From assembly GCF_010119545.1 (NCBI RefSeq), contig NZ_JAAEAA010000003.1:186001-250000 (forward strand): a stretch of 64,000 bases of DNA, in the 5' to 3' direction. Made by a program: the position numbers and the translations under genes. Position 1 is the stretch's first letter, and every line of letters begins with the position of its first letter. Source of the DNA: Pontibacter fetidus (GTDB taxonomy: Bacteria > Bacteroidota > Bacteroidia > Cytophagales > Hymenobacteraceae). The notes under the pieces are model-generated. The model saw only the letters and a program-made list of their open reading frames with translations, made no database searches and was not told the DNA's origin. This document shows, piece after piece, positions 8,164 to 17,713 of the stretch.

Positions 8164-8185
8164 TTGTTGGTGAAAACACCAACAA
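8164..8185 (-). repeat. REP-like hairpin, inverted copy 3
   Basis: Perfect 9-bp stem TTGTTGGTG/CACCAACAA with an AAAA loop, followed by CGGCGG. On the minus strand it reads GCCG-TTGTTGGTGTTTTCACC, so it faces copy 2 about 80 bases away, the head-to-head pair (BIME-like) arrangement known for REP elements. Confidence 0.78.
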
Positions 8186-8252
8186 CGGCGGAAATAGAAG
8201 ACGACGAACTATAGTTGCAACTATAGCCTCTCAGCACCCAAACCATAAATAC

Positions 8253-8283
8253 AAAAAAGGGAAGCCTCGCAGCCTCCCTTTCC
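8253..8283 (-). terminator. Terminator of nrdA
   Basis: On the minus strand: GGGAGGC/GCTTCCC stem (one wobble), loop TGCGAG, then TTTTTT; it lies 30 bases after the nrdA stop codon. Confidence 0.8.
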
Positions 8284-8312
8284 TGTTATCTATAGTTATA
8301 CTTTATACTTTT

Positions 8313-10703
8313 TTACGATCCGCAAGCTTCGCAAGCGTCTGGATTGTCCAGTGAGCAGGCCATGTCGCTTCGGTTCTGGTCCTGGTTGTAAACCGGCGAC
8401 AGGGTTTCGGCGGCTTGTTTCTCTACTGTAAACTTAATGGCATCTACAGCGGCTTTGGTACGCAGGTAATACATACCTGTTTTCAGGCCACGCTTCCACG
8501 CATGGAAGTGCATTGATGTCAGCTTACCGAAGTTCACGTTCATTACGTGCAGGTTCAGCGACTGGCTCTGGCAGATGTAAGCACCACGGTCGGCGCTCAT
8601 ATCAATTACCGTACGCTGGCTTATCTCCCAAACCGTTTTGTACAGATCCTTAATGTTCTGCGGAATGTTCGGGATATCCTGTACCGAACCGTTTGCAGCA
8701 ATGATTGCATTCTTCATGTTATCATTCCACAGGCCAAGCGCGATAAGGTCTTTTAGCAGGTGCTTGTTCACCACCATAAACTCACCAGACAGCACGCGGC
8801 GTAGGTAGATGTTTGAAGTATAAGGCTCAAACGATTCGTTGTTACCCAAGATCTGTGCCGTAGAAGCTGTAGGCATAGGCGCTAATAACAGTGAGTTACG
8901 CACACCGTGCTCCATTACTTCTTTGCGCAGCTCTTCCCAGTCCCAACGGCCCGACTTAGGCGTTACACCCCACATATCGAACTGGAACTGACCTTTTGAT
9001 AACGGAGAACCCGGGAAAGTTTCGTAAGCACCCTGCTTCTTAGCCAGGTCTTTAGAAGCTGTCATCGAAGCAAAGTAGATCGTCTCGAAGATATCCTCAT
9101 TCAGGCGTTTAGCTTCTTCGCTCTCGAAAGGCATGCGCAGCGCAATAAAGGTATCTGCCAAACCCTGTACACCTAAACCAATAGGTCTGTGGCGCATGTT
9201 AGAGTTGCGGGCTTCCTCTACAGGGTAATAGTTAATGTCAATTACCTTGTTCAGGTTAAGCGTAACGTGGTACGTTACATCAAACAGTTTCTGGTGATCA
9301 AATATCTTATGGTTCCCGTTCTCTTTTACATAGCGTGGCAGGGCCAGCGAGGCAAGGTTACAAACAGCTACTTCGTTCTCGTCGGTGTACTCCATAATTT
9401 CGGTGCATAGGTTCGAGCTTTTTATAGTTCCCAGGTTTTGTTGGTTGCTCTTGCTGTTGGCAGCATCTTTATAAAGCATATAAGGTGTACCCGTCTCGAT
9501 CTGCGACTCCAGGATATGGAACCACAGGTCCTGTGCTTTCACCGTTTTGCGGGCACGGCCTTCACGCTCGTACTTCTCATACAGACGCTCAAAATCCTGT
9601 CCCCAGCACTCAGCCAGGCCGGGTGCTTCGTTCGGGCAGAACAGGCTCCAGTCACCGTTCTCTTCCACGCGCTTCATAAACAGGTCTGGTGTCCAAAGGG
9701 CATAGAACAGGTCGCGGGCGCGGTTTTCTTCTTTACCGTGGTTCTTCTTCAGTTCCAGGAAATCAAAGATATCGGCATGCCATGGCTCCAGGTAAATGGC
9801 GAAAGCACCTTTACGCTTTCCGCCACCTTGGTCTACGTAGCGGGCCGTGTCGTTAAACACCTTCAGCATCGGGATAATACCGTTAGATGTACCGTTTGTG
9901 CCTTTAATATAAGAACCAGTAGCGCGAATGTTATGAATGCTCAGACCAATACCACCAGCGCTCTGCGAGATCTGTGCGCATTGTTTCAGGGTATCGTAAA
10001 TGCCTGGTATGCTGTCGTCTTTCATGGCAAGCAGGAAGCACGAAGAAAGCTGTGGTTTAGGAGTACCGGCATTGAAAAGTGTTGGAGTTGCATGTGTAAA
10101 CCACTTCTCCGACATCAGGTTGTAAGTTTCGATAGCAGACTCGATATCTTCTTTGTGTATACCAACAGCTACACGCATCAGCATATGTTGCGGGCGCTCC
10201 ACAATCTTGCCATCTAAACGCAGCAGGTAAGAACGCTCTAGTGTTTTATAACCGAAGTAGTCGTAGTTATAGTCGCGGTCGTAAATTATAGTTGAGTCAA
10301 GGGTAGCGGCGTGCTTACGGATGATCTCATAAACGTCTTTAGCCAGCAGCGATGCATTTTCACCGGTTTTAGGGTCGGTGTAAGTATACAGGCGCTTCAT
10401 TGTATTAGAGAACGACTTGCTGGTAACCTTGTGCAGGTTTGAGATCGCAATGCGTGCTGCCAGTACCGCATAATCCGGGTGCTTGGTAGTAAGCGATGCG
10501 GCAGTTTCAGCGGCCAGGTTATCCAGCTCTACAGTGGTAACGCCATCGTAAATACCATCAATTACCTTTTTGGCAACTTCAATCGGCGATACATAATCAG
10601 CATGTAAGCCATAGCACAGCTTCTCAATTCGGGCTGTGATCTTGTCGAATTTAACGGATTCGCGCCGGCCGTCTCTTTTAACAACTAACATAGTGGTATA
10701 CAA
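8313..10703 (-). CDS. nrdA: Class Ia ribonucleoside-diphosphate reductase, alpha subunit
   Basis: 796 residues. It reduces ribonucleoside diphosphates to deoxy forms using the NrdB tyrosyl radical. Residues 1-90 form an ATP-cone ([16 protein letters not shown] start), the allosteric activity site. Active-site residues are visible: Cys222 (LSSCFLL) pairing with Cys448 (AVCNLASL), and Asn431/Cys433/Glu435 in NLCTEI, with Cys433 the thiyl radical site. The barrel motif [18 protein letters not shown] is present, and the tail ends in CEACGS (Cys791, Cys794), the redox-active pair reduced by thioredoxin. All key residues are intact. nrdB lies upstream on the same strand, but 331 bases away, so nrdA may have a separate promoter or a leader. 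Followed by a terminator. Confidence 0.97.
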   Translation of the reverse strand: MYTTMLVVKRDGRRESVKFDKITARIEKLCYGLHADYVSPIEVAKKVIDGIYDGVTTVELDNLAAETAASLTTKHPDYAVLAARIAISNLHKVTSKSFSNTMKRLYTYTDPKTGENASLLAKDVYEIIRKHAATLDSTIIYDRDYNYDYFGYKTLERSYLLRLDGKIVERPQHMLMRVAVGIHKEDIESAIETYNLMSEKWFTHATPTLFNAGTPKPQLSSCFLLAMKDDSIPGIYDTLKQCAQISQSAGGIGLSIHNIRATGSYIKGTNGTSNGIIPMLKVFNDTARYVDQGGGKRKGAFAIYLEPWHADIFDFLELKKNHGKEENRARDLFYALWTPDLFMKRVEENGDWSLFCPNEAPGLAECWGQDFERLYEKYEREGRARKTVKAQDLWFHILESQIETGTPYMLYKDAANSKSNQQNLGTIKSSNLCTEIMEYTDENEVAVCNLASLALPRYVKENGNHKIFDHQKLFDVTYHVTLNLNKVIDINYYPVEEARNSNMRHRPIGLGVQGLADTFIALRMPFESEEAKRLNEDIFETIYFASMTASKDLAKKQGAYETFPGSPLSKGQFQFDMWGVTPKSGRWDWEELRKEVMEHGVRNSLLLAPMPTASTAQILGNNESFEPYTSNIYLRRVLSGEFMVVNKHLLKDLIALGLWNDNMKNAIIAANGSVQDIPNIPQNIKDLYKTVWEISQRTVIDMSADRGAYICQSQSLNLHVMNVNFGKLTSMHFHAWKRGLKTGMYYLRTKAAVDAIKFTVEKQAAETLSPVYNQDQNRSDMACSLDNPDACEACGS

Positions 10704-11034
10704 TTAGCGAGGTTAAAGGCCTCGGGTGTTTAACAGATATATTTTGGAAGCCACTGCCTGTGCAGTAAGCATTAAATATTTAAAGTATAAGATACAGTCA
10801 GCTAATACGCGGAGTGGTATAAGCCGTTGCAATACAATAGTTTATAGGTAAAGCCAAATGCTTCTACTATATAGTAGGGATGAGATTCCCTGTTAGGTGG
10901 CGCAATGGCCAGTTTGGTACCGGTTCAGACGAGCTTTTATACTTTAGCTGATGGCCGGTAAAGTGTAAGTATAGTTAAGCGGCATCAGGAGTGTAGTCCC
11001 TTTGCCACTTAAATATATAGAAGTTCTGATATTA
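10704..11034. other. Long nrdB-nrdA spacer
   Basis: 331 bases without a gene. On the minus strand it holds a small GAGG/CCTC hairpin about 40 bases upstream of nrdA and several AT-rich stretches. I see no terminator after nrdB and no riboswitch that I can name; a cobalamin element was considered but conserved boxes are missing. Confidence 0.5.
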
Positions 11035-11994
11035 TTAAAAGTCTTCGTCCAGCGAAAAAACATTTTTATCAGAGCCACCCAGTACGCCGGCTTTCTGGTA
11101 CTCGCCCACGCGCTTTTCGAAGAAGTTTGTTTTGCCCTGCAGCGAGATCATTTCCATAAAGTCGAATGGGTTGGCTGCGTTGTAGATCTTGTTGTAACCA
11201 AGTGCTACTAACAGGCGGTCAGCTACGAACTCAATATACTGGCTCATCAGCTTGGCATTCATTCCTATCAGGTCAACCGGCAATGCATCAGTTACAAACT
11301 CCTGCTCTATAGTTACTGCATCACGGATAATATCGTGCACGCGGCTTTCAGGCAGTTTATTAACCAGCATAGAGTACAACAGGCAGGCAAAATCGCAGTG
11401 CAAGCCTTCGTCGCGGCTGATAAGTTCGTTAGAGAAGGTTAAGCCTGGCATTAAACCACGCTTCTTCATCCAGAAAATAGAGCAGAACGAGCCAGAGAAG
11501 AAAATTCCTTCCACGGCAGCAAACGCGATCAGGCGTTCTGTAAAGTTCTCGCTCTCGATCCATTTAAGTGCCCACTCGCCTTTTTTGGCAACGGCAGGCA
11601 CGTTCTCAAGTGCGTTAAACAGGAAGTCTTTCTCGCTTTGCTTTTTTACATACGTATCTATAAGGAGCGAATAGGTTTCGGCGTGGATATTCTCCATCAT
11701 GATCTGGAAACCATAGAAACAACGCGCTTCCGGTATCTGCACTTCGTTCATGAAGTTAACAGCCAGGTTCTCGTTCACAATACCATCTGAGGCGGCAAAG
11801 AACGCCAACACGTGGCTAATGAAGTGACGTTCGCCATCGTTCAGGTTTTCCCAGTCTTTCAGGTCTTGACTCAGGTCAATCTCTTCAGCAGTCCAGAAGC
11901 TGGCCTCGGCCTTTTTATACATTTGCCATACTTCATCGTGCTGTATCGGGAACAGTACAAAGCGGTTCGGGTTCTCTTGTAGTATTGGCTCCAT
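11035..11994 (-). CDS. nrdB: Class Ia ribonucleotide reductase, beta (radical) subunit
   Basis: 319 residues. It houses the di-iron centre and stable tyrosyl radical that starts catalysis in NrdA. Visible ligands: Asp40 (AEEIDLS), an E in GIVNENL, then Glu101 and His104 in [12 protein letters not shown], with Tyr108 the radical position as in eukaryote-like R2 proteins, and a later E-x-x-H pair in SRDEGLH. The C-terminus NVFSLDEDF is the acidic/aromatic tail that docks into NrdA. The sequence resembles the eukaryotic/Bacteroidota R2 branch more than E. coli NrdB. It starts at the ATG 11992-11994 and diverges from rplU across a 644-base gap with DnaA boxes. Confidence 0.97.
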   Translation of the reverse strand: MEPILQENPNRFVLFPIQHDEVWQMYKKAEASFWTAEEIDLSQDLKDWENLNDGERHFISHVLAFFAASDGIVNENLAVNFMNEVQIPEARCFYGFQIMMENIHAETYSLLIDTYVKKQSEKDFLFNALENVPAVAKKGEWALKWIESENFTERLIAFAAVEGIFFSGSFCSIFWMKKRGLMPGLTFSNELISRDEGLHCDFACLLYSMLVNKLPESRVHDIIRDAVTIEQEFVTDALPVDLIGMNAKLMSQYIEFVADRLLVALGYNKIYNAANPFDFMEMISLQGKTNFFEKRVGEYQKAGVLGGSDKNVFSLDEDF

Positions 11995-12575
11995 AATCTT
12001 GTAAATAAGCGTTTTATTGGTTGAAGGGGTAAGCCGTTTAGCTTAGAAAACACCCCGATGTAATTTATAGGTATAGGTCGGTGCCGAACAGGCATCCGGT
12101 AATATCGTGACTTCAAATATAGACAAATGAACTTGAAAGTGGGGGCTAAAGTTGTTCAATTTATGCACAAATTAGTAAGTAGTTGTTGCTGTGTTATTTA
12201 CAAGGAAATTAACATCGTTATGCACATAGTGTTTATACTATATTAGCATGTTAACATATTGTTATCAAACTATAAATAATGTGTTAAGTGCAATGTTTTT
12301 AGGCTTTATAGTGTTTAAACAAGTTGTTTGGCGCTTCAGGTAAAATAAAAGTGCAAAAGATGTTATTTAGTGCCAGGCAAAAAATGGGTCTAACGGGAAG
12401 GTAAAAATTGTTTTGTGGATAAGTGTGGAAAAGTGTTTTTGTCGCAACTGTTTGCCTGTTATGTTGTTATGGCCTTTTTGTGAGGGTGTGATAAGCTGTG
12501 AGTGATGTTTCAACAGTGTTATCCACAGTGTGTAAAATTGCGGCTATAGTTGCAGAACATTTTAAATGACAAGTG
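11995..12575. other. AT-rich gap between nrdB and rplU
   Basis: About 580 bases with no gene. The part from 12120 to 12400 is markedly AT-rich, with several TTAACA/TGTTAA and TTATCAA-type stretches. Three DnaA-box-like 9-mers lie at its rplU side (separate entry). Promoters for nrdB should lie at the left end, but I cannot pick one with confidence. Confidence 0.55.
12414..12527. promoter_or_regulatory. Cluster of DnaA boxes
   Basis: TGTGGATAA at 12414-12422 (a perfect DnaA box on the minus strand), TGTGGAAAA at 12424-12432 (one base off consensus, same orientation) and TTATCCACA at 12519-12527 (perfect, plus strand). Two perfect boxes in inverted orientation next to an AT-rich tract point to DnaA binding, either for control of nrdB or as part of a replication origin. 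Confidence 0.6.
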
Positions 12576-12607
12576 TTTGCATATTTAATTTAAGCACCGT
12601 ACTTTTG
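12576..12607 (+). promoter_or_regulatory. Bacteroidota-type promoter of rplU
   Basis: A -33 TTTG at 12576-12579, a 20-base spacer, and the -7 element TACTTTTG at 12600-12607, matching the TTG-N19-21-TAnnTTTG consensus of the Bacteroidota primary sigma factor. The rplU start follows 32 bases later. Confidence 0.8.
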
Positions 12608-12638
12608 CAGACTAAATTTTAAACATACATTGAAGCTG

Positions 12639-12947
12639 ATGTACGCAATTGTAGAAATCGCAGGTCAACAGACCAAAGTAGAGAGCGGTAAGTTCGTCTA
12701 CGCTAACAAGCTTTCCGGCAATGAAGGTGACGCCGTTGAGTTCGCCAATGTTCTTCTTACAGATGATAACGGTACCATTACTCTTGGTGCTCCTTTCGTA
12801 AGCGGTGTTAAAGTGGTTGGTAAAATCCTTGGCAACGTGAGAGGCGAGAAAGTTCGCATTTTCAAGAAGAAGAGAAGAAAAGGGTATAGAAAGTCGAGAG
12901 GTTATCGTTCTGACTATACGAAAGTTCTGATCGAGAGCATTGGATAA
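12639..12947 (+). CDS. rplU: 50S ribosomal protein L21
   Basis: 102 residues beginning MYAIVEIAGQQ, the invariant L21 start; I use the ATG at 12639 rather than the TTG at 12630. The protein continues with the typical KVESGKF and ends in the basic RNA-binding stretch FKKKRRKGYRKSRGYRSDYT. L21 binds 23S rRNA domain regions together with L20. First gene of the classical rplU-rpmA pair; rpmA follows after 65 bases. A textbook promoter is positioned upstream. Confidence 0.98.
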   Translation: MYAIVEIAGQQTKVESGKFVYANKLSGNEGDAVEFANVLLTDDNGTITLGAPFVSGVKVVGKILGNVRGEKVRIFKKKRRKGYRKSRGYRSDYTKVLIESIG

Positions 12948-13012
12948 GCAGTAAGAGGAAATTTATCGTAGAACCATTTCGGGCCTCGGGCCTGATTAAA
13001 TAGTAAAACAAA

Positions 13013-13285
13013 ATGGCACACAAAAAAGGAGCTGGTAGTTCTAACAACGGTCGTGAGTCGCACTCAAAACGACTGGGCGTTAAGATTTATGGTGGCCAGG
13101 ACATCATTGCTGGTAACATCATTGTAAGACAAAGAGGTACAGCGCACCACCCAAGCAAAAACGTAGGTATCGGTAAAGACCATACTTTGTTTGCACTGGT
13201 TGACGGTGTTGTAGAATTCAAGAAAGGTAAGAAAAACCGTTCTTACGTTTCTGTAATTCCTAACGCAGTAGAAGCTGAGGCTTAA
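13013..13285 (+). CDS. rpmA: 50S ribosomal protein L27
   Basis: 90 residues, beginning [16 protein letters not shown], the conserved N-terminus that reaches into the peptidyl-transferase centre. There is no N-terminal extension of the kind cleaved by Prp protease in Firmicutes. The segment [19 protein letters not shown] is the L27 signature. It follows rplU in the same transcript and ends in a terminator. Confidence 0.98.
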   Translation: MAHKKGAGSSNNGRESHSKRLGVKIYGGQDIIAGNIIVRQRGTAHHPSKNVGIGKDHTLFALVDGVVEFKKGKKNRSYVSVIPNAVEAEA

Positions 13286-13310
13286 TTCGTTAGCTTACAA
13301 AAACAAAAGG

Positions 13311-13340
13311 AAGGGATGCCGCAAGGTGTCCCTTTTTTAT
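13311..13340 (+). terminator. Terminator of rplU-rpmA
   Basis: 10-bp stem AAGGGATGCC/GGTGTCCCTT with two wobble pairs, GCAA tetraloop, then TTTTTT. Confidence 0.85.
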
Positions 13341-13390
13341 TTCAGCAAACTATAAACTATAGTTTAACAACCCACGTATAATAAACTAAG

Positions 13391-13458
13391 AAAGAGTTAT
13401 AGTTAATACAATTAAACTCTTTTTAGGAAAGGGACACTTTATGTGTCCTTTTCTGTTT
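13391..13458 (+). terminator. Two further hairpins before the SAM riboswitch
   Basis: AAAGAGTT/AACTCTTT (13391-13398, 13415-13422) followed by TTT, then AAAGGGACAC/GTGTCCTTTT (13428-13437, 13443-13452) followed by CTGTTTT. With no gene between the rpmA terminator and these hairpins, they may back up termination or end a short non-coding transcript. Confidence 0.45.
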
Positions 13459-13550
13459 TATGGCCATTCCCTCTATAAATTCACAACTATAGTTATATTC
13501 TAATGAAACAAAAATTGGCGTTTTGCCGATAAGTGTAGTAACTTGCAGCT

Positions 13551-13693
13551 TCTTATCAAGAAAGACCGAGGGAAAGGGCCCTGTGACGTCTTAGCAACCT
13601 TGGCAAACTTGGTGCTAACTCCCTTCCGGAAGCGTGCTGTCCGGAAAAGATAAGATAGTCCATCCTTTACTTCGGGTGTCCTTTCTTGATGAG
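13551..13693 (+). ncRNA. SAM-I (S-box) riboswitch controlling metH
   Basis: The element opens with CTTATCAAGAAAG and closes with CTTTCTTGATGAG, forming the P1 helix (one G-U). Inside are the conserved S-box pieces: GAGGGAAAGGGCCCTGTGA (P2/kink-turn side), CTTAGCAACC, and a GGTGCTAACTCC segment that closes P3, then a P4 helix (TCCGG/CCGGA). It ends 35 bases before the metH ATG, so SAM binding could block translation or transcription of methionine synthase. The fold is judged by eye. Confidence 0.87.
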
Positions 13694-13728
13694 CGGTAGC
13701 AAAAAGCAAGCGAGAGAAGGATACCAAC

Positions 13729-16700
13729 ATGAAAAAGAACAACCATCCCATTTACAGTTTATTAAAAGAGCGCGTGCTGGTGCTCGATGGCGCCATGGGC
13801 ACCATGATTCAGCGTTACCAGCTTTCAGAAGCCGATTTCCGTGGCGAGCGTTTCAAAGATCATCCATCCGACCTGAAAGGCAACAACGACCTGCTTTCCA
13901 TTACCCGCCCGGATATTATCAAAGCCATTCATACAGAGTACCTGGAAGCTGGTGCCGATATTATTGAAACCAACACCTTCAGCGGTACAACTATAGCCAT
14001 GGCCGATTATGCGCTGGAGCATATCGTGTATGAGCTGAACTATGAATCGGCGAAGATAGCCCGTGAAGCTGCTGATGAAATAGAAGCCAAAGATCCTTCC
14101 CATAAACGATTTGTAGCTGGTGCCATTGGCCCGACCAACCGTACCGCTTCGCTTTCACCGGATGTAAACAACCCGGGTTACCGCGCTATAACTTTTGACC
14201 AACTGGTAGAGGCCTACTATGAGCAGGTGCGTGGTTTGGTAGATGGTGGTTCTGACTTGCTATTAGTAGAAACGGTGTTTGATACCTTGAACTGTAAGGC
14301 AGCCCTATTTGCGATACAGCAGTTTGTGAATGATGGTGGTAAAGAACTGCCGATCATGATCTCCGGAACTATAACCGATGCCAGTGGTCGAACCTTATCC
14401 GGCCAGACAGTAGAGGCCTTCTACAATTCTATCTCGCATGCGCCAATCCTGAGCGTAGGTTTTAACTGTGCCCTTGGTGCCCGCCAGCTGAAAACACACA
14501 TCCAGGAACTGTCCAGAATATCGGATTGCTATATTAGTGCTTATCCGAATGCCGGCCTGCCGAATGCGTTTGGCGGCTACGACGAAACAGCCCAGCAAAT
14601 GGGTGCTATAGTTGAAGAATATCTTAAGGAGGGTCTGGTAAATATATTGGGTGGTTGTTGTGGGACTACGCCTGTTCATACTAAAGTAATTGCAGACCTA
14701 GTGCGAAAGTATAAACCGCATGTTCCTACCCCGGTTGCCCCACTTCCACGCTACAGCGGCCTCGAACCACTAACTATAACCCCAGAAAGCCTTTTTGTAA
14801 ATGTCGGTGAACGCACCAATGTAACCGGCTCAAAAATGTTTGCGCGGCTTATTGTAAATGGTCAGTTTGAAGAAGCTTTGACCGTTGCCAGACAGCAGGT
14901 AGAAGGTGGTGCGCAGATCATAGACGTGAACATGGACGAAGGCATGCTCGATTCAGAGCAGGCTATGACCAACTTCCTGAACCTGATCGCCTCTGAACCC
15001 GACATTGCTAAACTGCCAATCATGATCGACTCTTCGAAATGGAGCGTAATTGAAGCTGGCTTGAAATGTGTGCAGGGCAAATCTATAGTTAACTCCATCA
15101 GCCTAAAAGAAGGGGAAGAAGCCTTTAAGAAAGTAGCTCGCAAAGTACGCCAGTATGGTGCGGCTGTAGTAGTGATGGCTTTTGACGAAACAGGTCAGGC
15201 TGACACGTTGGAGCGTCGGAAAGAAATCTGCGAACGCTCATACCGCATTCTGGTAGATGAAGTAGGCTTCCCGCCGCAGGACATCATTTTCGACCCGAAC
15301 ATACTGGCCATTGCTACCGGTATAGAAGAGCATAACAACTATGCCGTAGATTTTATAGAAGTAGTAAAGTGGATTAAAGCGAACCTGCCGCACGCACTAA
15401 TCAGTGGTGGGGTAAGTAACCTTTCGTTCTCATTCCGTGGGAATGATCTAGTGCGTGAAGCGATGCATACCGTGTTTTTATACTATGCCGTGCATGCCGG
15501 TATGGACATGGGTATCGTGAATGCCGGTATGCTGGGTGTTTACAGCGAAATACCAACCGAGCTGCTCGATCTGATCGAAGACGTGATCTTTAACCGCCAC
15601 CCGGATGCTACCGAAAAGCTGGTAACCTACGCTGAAACGATAAAAGGCAAAGGCAAAACAGCCACTGCAGCCGACACCGCCTGGCGTGATGCACCAGTAA
15701 AAGAGCGTTTGGAGCATGCGCTGGTGCGTGGTATAGTTGATTACATAGAAGAAGATACGGAAGTAGCCCGGCAGGAAGCAGTAAAAACCCTGGACGTGAT
15801 TGAAGGGCCATTGATGGCAGGTATGACTGTAGTTGGGGACTTATTTGGTGCAGGTAAAATGTTTCTGCCGCAGGTAGTAAAAAGCGCCCGTGTGATGAAG
15901 AAATCGGTGGCCTACCTGTTGCCGTTTATGGAGCAGGAAAAGCTGGCTGGCGATACGTCTAAATCTACAGCAGGAACCATACTGATGGCTACCGTTAAAG
16001 GCGACGTACACGACATTGGTAAAAATATAGTTGGCGTAGTGCTGGCCTGTAACAACTATGAAGTAATAGACCTGGGCGTGATGGTACAGCTGGATAAGAT
16101 ACTATCAGAAGCCGAAGCGCATAAAGTAGATATCATTGGCTTAAGTGGTTTGATCACGCCATCACTGGACGAAATGGTGTATGTAGCGCAGGAAATGGAA
16201 CGCCGTGGTATGAAAATTCCGCTACTGATTGGTGGGGCTACTACCTCGCGGGTACATACCGCCGTTAAGATTGCGCCACAATATAGCGGGCCGGTAGTGC
16301 ATGTGCACGATGCATCGCGCAGCGTAACGGTGGTAAGCAGCCTGTTAAGTAGTGAACGGGATGCGTACATTGCCGAGATCAAAGCAGAATATGATAAGCT
16401 GCGCGAAGATCACTTTGGGCGCATCAAAGAGCGTGCTTTTGCAACTATAGAAGAAGCCCGCGCCAACAAGTATAAAGTAGATTGGAATACAACCCAGCCA
16501 ACCAAGCCAAGCTTTATTGGTAACAAAACATACAAGAATTACCCGTTATCGGAGATTGTGCCTTACATCGACTGGACGCCGTTCTTCCATGCATGGGAAC
16601 TTAAGCGACAGTACCCGAAAATCCTGAACGACCCTGAGTTAGGCGCAGAAGCAACCAAACTGTTTAACGATGCACAGGCGATGCTACAGGAGATTGTAGA

Positions 16701-17445
16701 TAAGCAATTACTGGAAGCGCGCGCTGTGGTTGGTTTTTACCCTGCCAACGTGGAAGCCGATGATACGATTGAAGTATACACCGATGATTCACGTGAAAAC
16801 GTGCTGACCGAATTCCATACCTTAAGGCAACAGGGCAAGAAGGGTGCAAATGTACCAAACCTGGCTTTCTCTGATTTCCTGGCGCCCAAAGAAACCGGCG
16901 TAAAGGATTATATTGGTGGCTTTGTGGTGTCGGCTGGTTTTGGCATTGAGCAATTGCTGGAGAAATACCAGGCAGACCACGACGACTATAAATCCATTAT
17001 GGTAAAAGCCCTGGCTGACAGGCTGGCAGAAGCTTTTGCTGAGCTGATGCACGCTAAAGTTAGAAAAGAACTATGGGGCTATGCACCGGATGAAAACCTG
17101 ACCAATGAAGACCTGATCAAAGAGAACTATAAAGGCATTCGACCTGCGCCAGGCTACCCTGGCTGCCCGGACCATACCGAAAAGATCACGCTGTTTAATT
17201 TGCTGGATGCGGAGAGATCGTCTGGGGTTATACTTACCGAGAACCTGGCCATGTACCCGACCGCAGCGGTGAGCGGTTTATACTTCTCGCATCCGGAGTC
17301 TAAATATTTTGGCTTGGGTAAAATAGGCGAAGACCAGGTGGCCGACATTGCGCAGCGTAAGGGTATGGCAAAAGAAGAACTGGAACGCTGGTTATCGCCG
17401 AACCTGAACTATGACCCGAAGCCTGTAGCACAGCAGGCGGTGTGA
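13729..17445 (+). CDS. metH: Cobalamin-dependent methionine synthase
   Basis: 1238 residues, full four-module MetH. The homocysteine-binding module (about 8-325) has [10 protein letters not shown] at residue 19 and zinc ligands Cys247 (GFNCALG) and Cys310/Cys311 (GGCCGTT). The pterin module (about 350-620) contains [14 protein letters not shown] and [10 protein letters not shown]. The B12 module has the D759-V-H761-D-I-G764 motif whose His ligates cobalt. The C-terminal AdoMet reactivation domain (from about 920) contains [15 protein letters not shown]. It methylates homocysteine with 5-methyl-THF supplied by MetF, which is the next gene. A SAM-I riboswitch precedes it. The organism therefore needs cobalamin. 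No defects seen. Confidence 0.98.
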   Translation: MKKNNHPIYSLLKERVLVLDGAMGTMIQRYQLSEADFRGERFKDHPSDLKGNNDLLSITRPDIIKAIHTEYLEAGADIIETNTFSGTTIAMADYALEHIVYELNYESAKIAREAADEIEAKDPSHKRFVAGAIGPTNRTASLSPDVNNPGYRAITFDQLVEAYYEQVRGLVDGGSDLLLVETVFDTLNCKAALFAIQQFVNDGGKELPIMISGTITDASGRTLSGQTVEAFYNSISHAPILSVGFNCALGARQLKTHIQELSRISDCYISAYPNAGLPNAFGGYDETAQQMGAIVEEYLKEGLVNILGGCCGTTPVHTKVIADLVRKYKPHVPTPVAPLPRYSGLEPLTITPESLFVNVGERTNVTGSKMFARLIVNGQFEEALTVARQQVEGGAQIIDVNMDEGMLDSEQAMTNFLNLIASEPDIAKLPIMIDSSKWSVIEAGLKCVQGKSIVNSISLKEGEEAFKKVARKVRQYGAAVVVMAFDETGQADTLERRKEICERSYRILVDEVGFPPQDIIFDPNILAIATGIEEHNNYAVDFIEVVKWIKANLPHALISGGVSNLSFSFRGNDLVREAMHTVFLYYAVHAGMDMGIVNAGMLGVYSEIPTELLDLIEDVIFNRHPDATEKLVTYAETIKGKGKTATAADTAWRDAPVKERLEHALVRGIVDYIEEDTEVARQEAVKTLDVIEGPLMAGMTVVGDLFGAGKMFLPQVVKSARVMKKSVAYLLPFMEQEKLAGDTSKSTAGTILMATVKGDVHDIGKNIVGVVLACNNYEVIDLGVMVQLDKILSEAEAHKVDIIGLSGLITPSLDEMVYVAQEMERRGMKIPLLIGGATTSRVHTAVKIAPQYSGPVVHVHDASRSVTVVSSLLSSERDAYIAEIKAEYDKLREDHFGRIKERAFATIEEARANKYKVDWNTTQPTKPSFIGNKTYKNYPLSEIVPYIDWTPFFHAWELKRQYPKILNDPELGAEATKLFNDAQAMLQEIVDKQLLEARAVVGFYPANVEADDTIEVYTDDSRENVLTEFHTLRQQGKKGANVPNLAFSDFLAPKETGVKDYIGGFVVSAGFGIEQLLEKYQADHDDYKSIMVKALADRLAEAFAELMHAKVRKELWGYAPDENLTNEDLIKENYKGIRPAPGYPGCPDHTEKITLFNLLDAERSSGVILTENLAMYPTAAVSGLYFSHPESKYFGLGKIGEDQVADIAQRKGMAKEELERWLSPNLNYDPKPVAQQAV

Positions 17446-17448
17446 TCA

Positions 17449-17652
17449 AACCACCCCTAGACCCTCCTTGTCTAAGGAGGGGAACTTCGGCATTACTCTT
17501 ATAAAGTATAAGATTTTTAGTAACTGCTTAACCTCCCTTCCACTAAGATCCTTTCAGGATGACAAAAAGGAGAAACAGAAGCTATTGGTATCGCAGTTGA
17601 AGTAGTAAGTAAAAATTCCCCGCCTTAGACAAGGAGGGGTTAGGGGTGGTTG
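17449..17652. repeat. Inverted-repeat element between metH and metF
   Basis: Arms 17449-17484 and 17616-17651 are near-perfect inverted copies (core CCTCCTTGTCTAAGG and ACCACCCCTA). Nested between them (about 17521-17570) is a piece of a second family, CTTAACCTCCCTTCCAC...AGGATGACA, also found at 49.1 and 60.9 kb. No coding capacity. Confidence 0.75.
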
Positions 17653-17713
17653 GACCCGGCGCTGCAAAACCAGCCATGTAACAATTTAACCATCTAACAA
17701 TTTACCAAATAAA

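Noticed and set aside
10730-10980. Cobalamin riboswitch between nrdB and nrdA
   Set aside because: A GCCACTGCC piece resembles part of a B12 element, but the conserved core boxes and order are not present in either orientation.
12160-12300. NrdR boxes upstream of nrdB
   Set aside because: ACACTATGTGCAT-like matches were looked at, but they are single, weak and lack the paired spacing of NrdR boxes.
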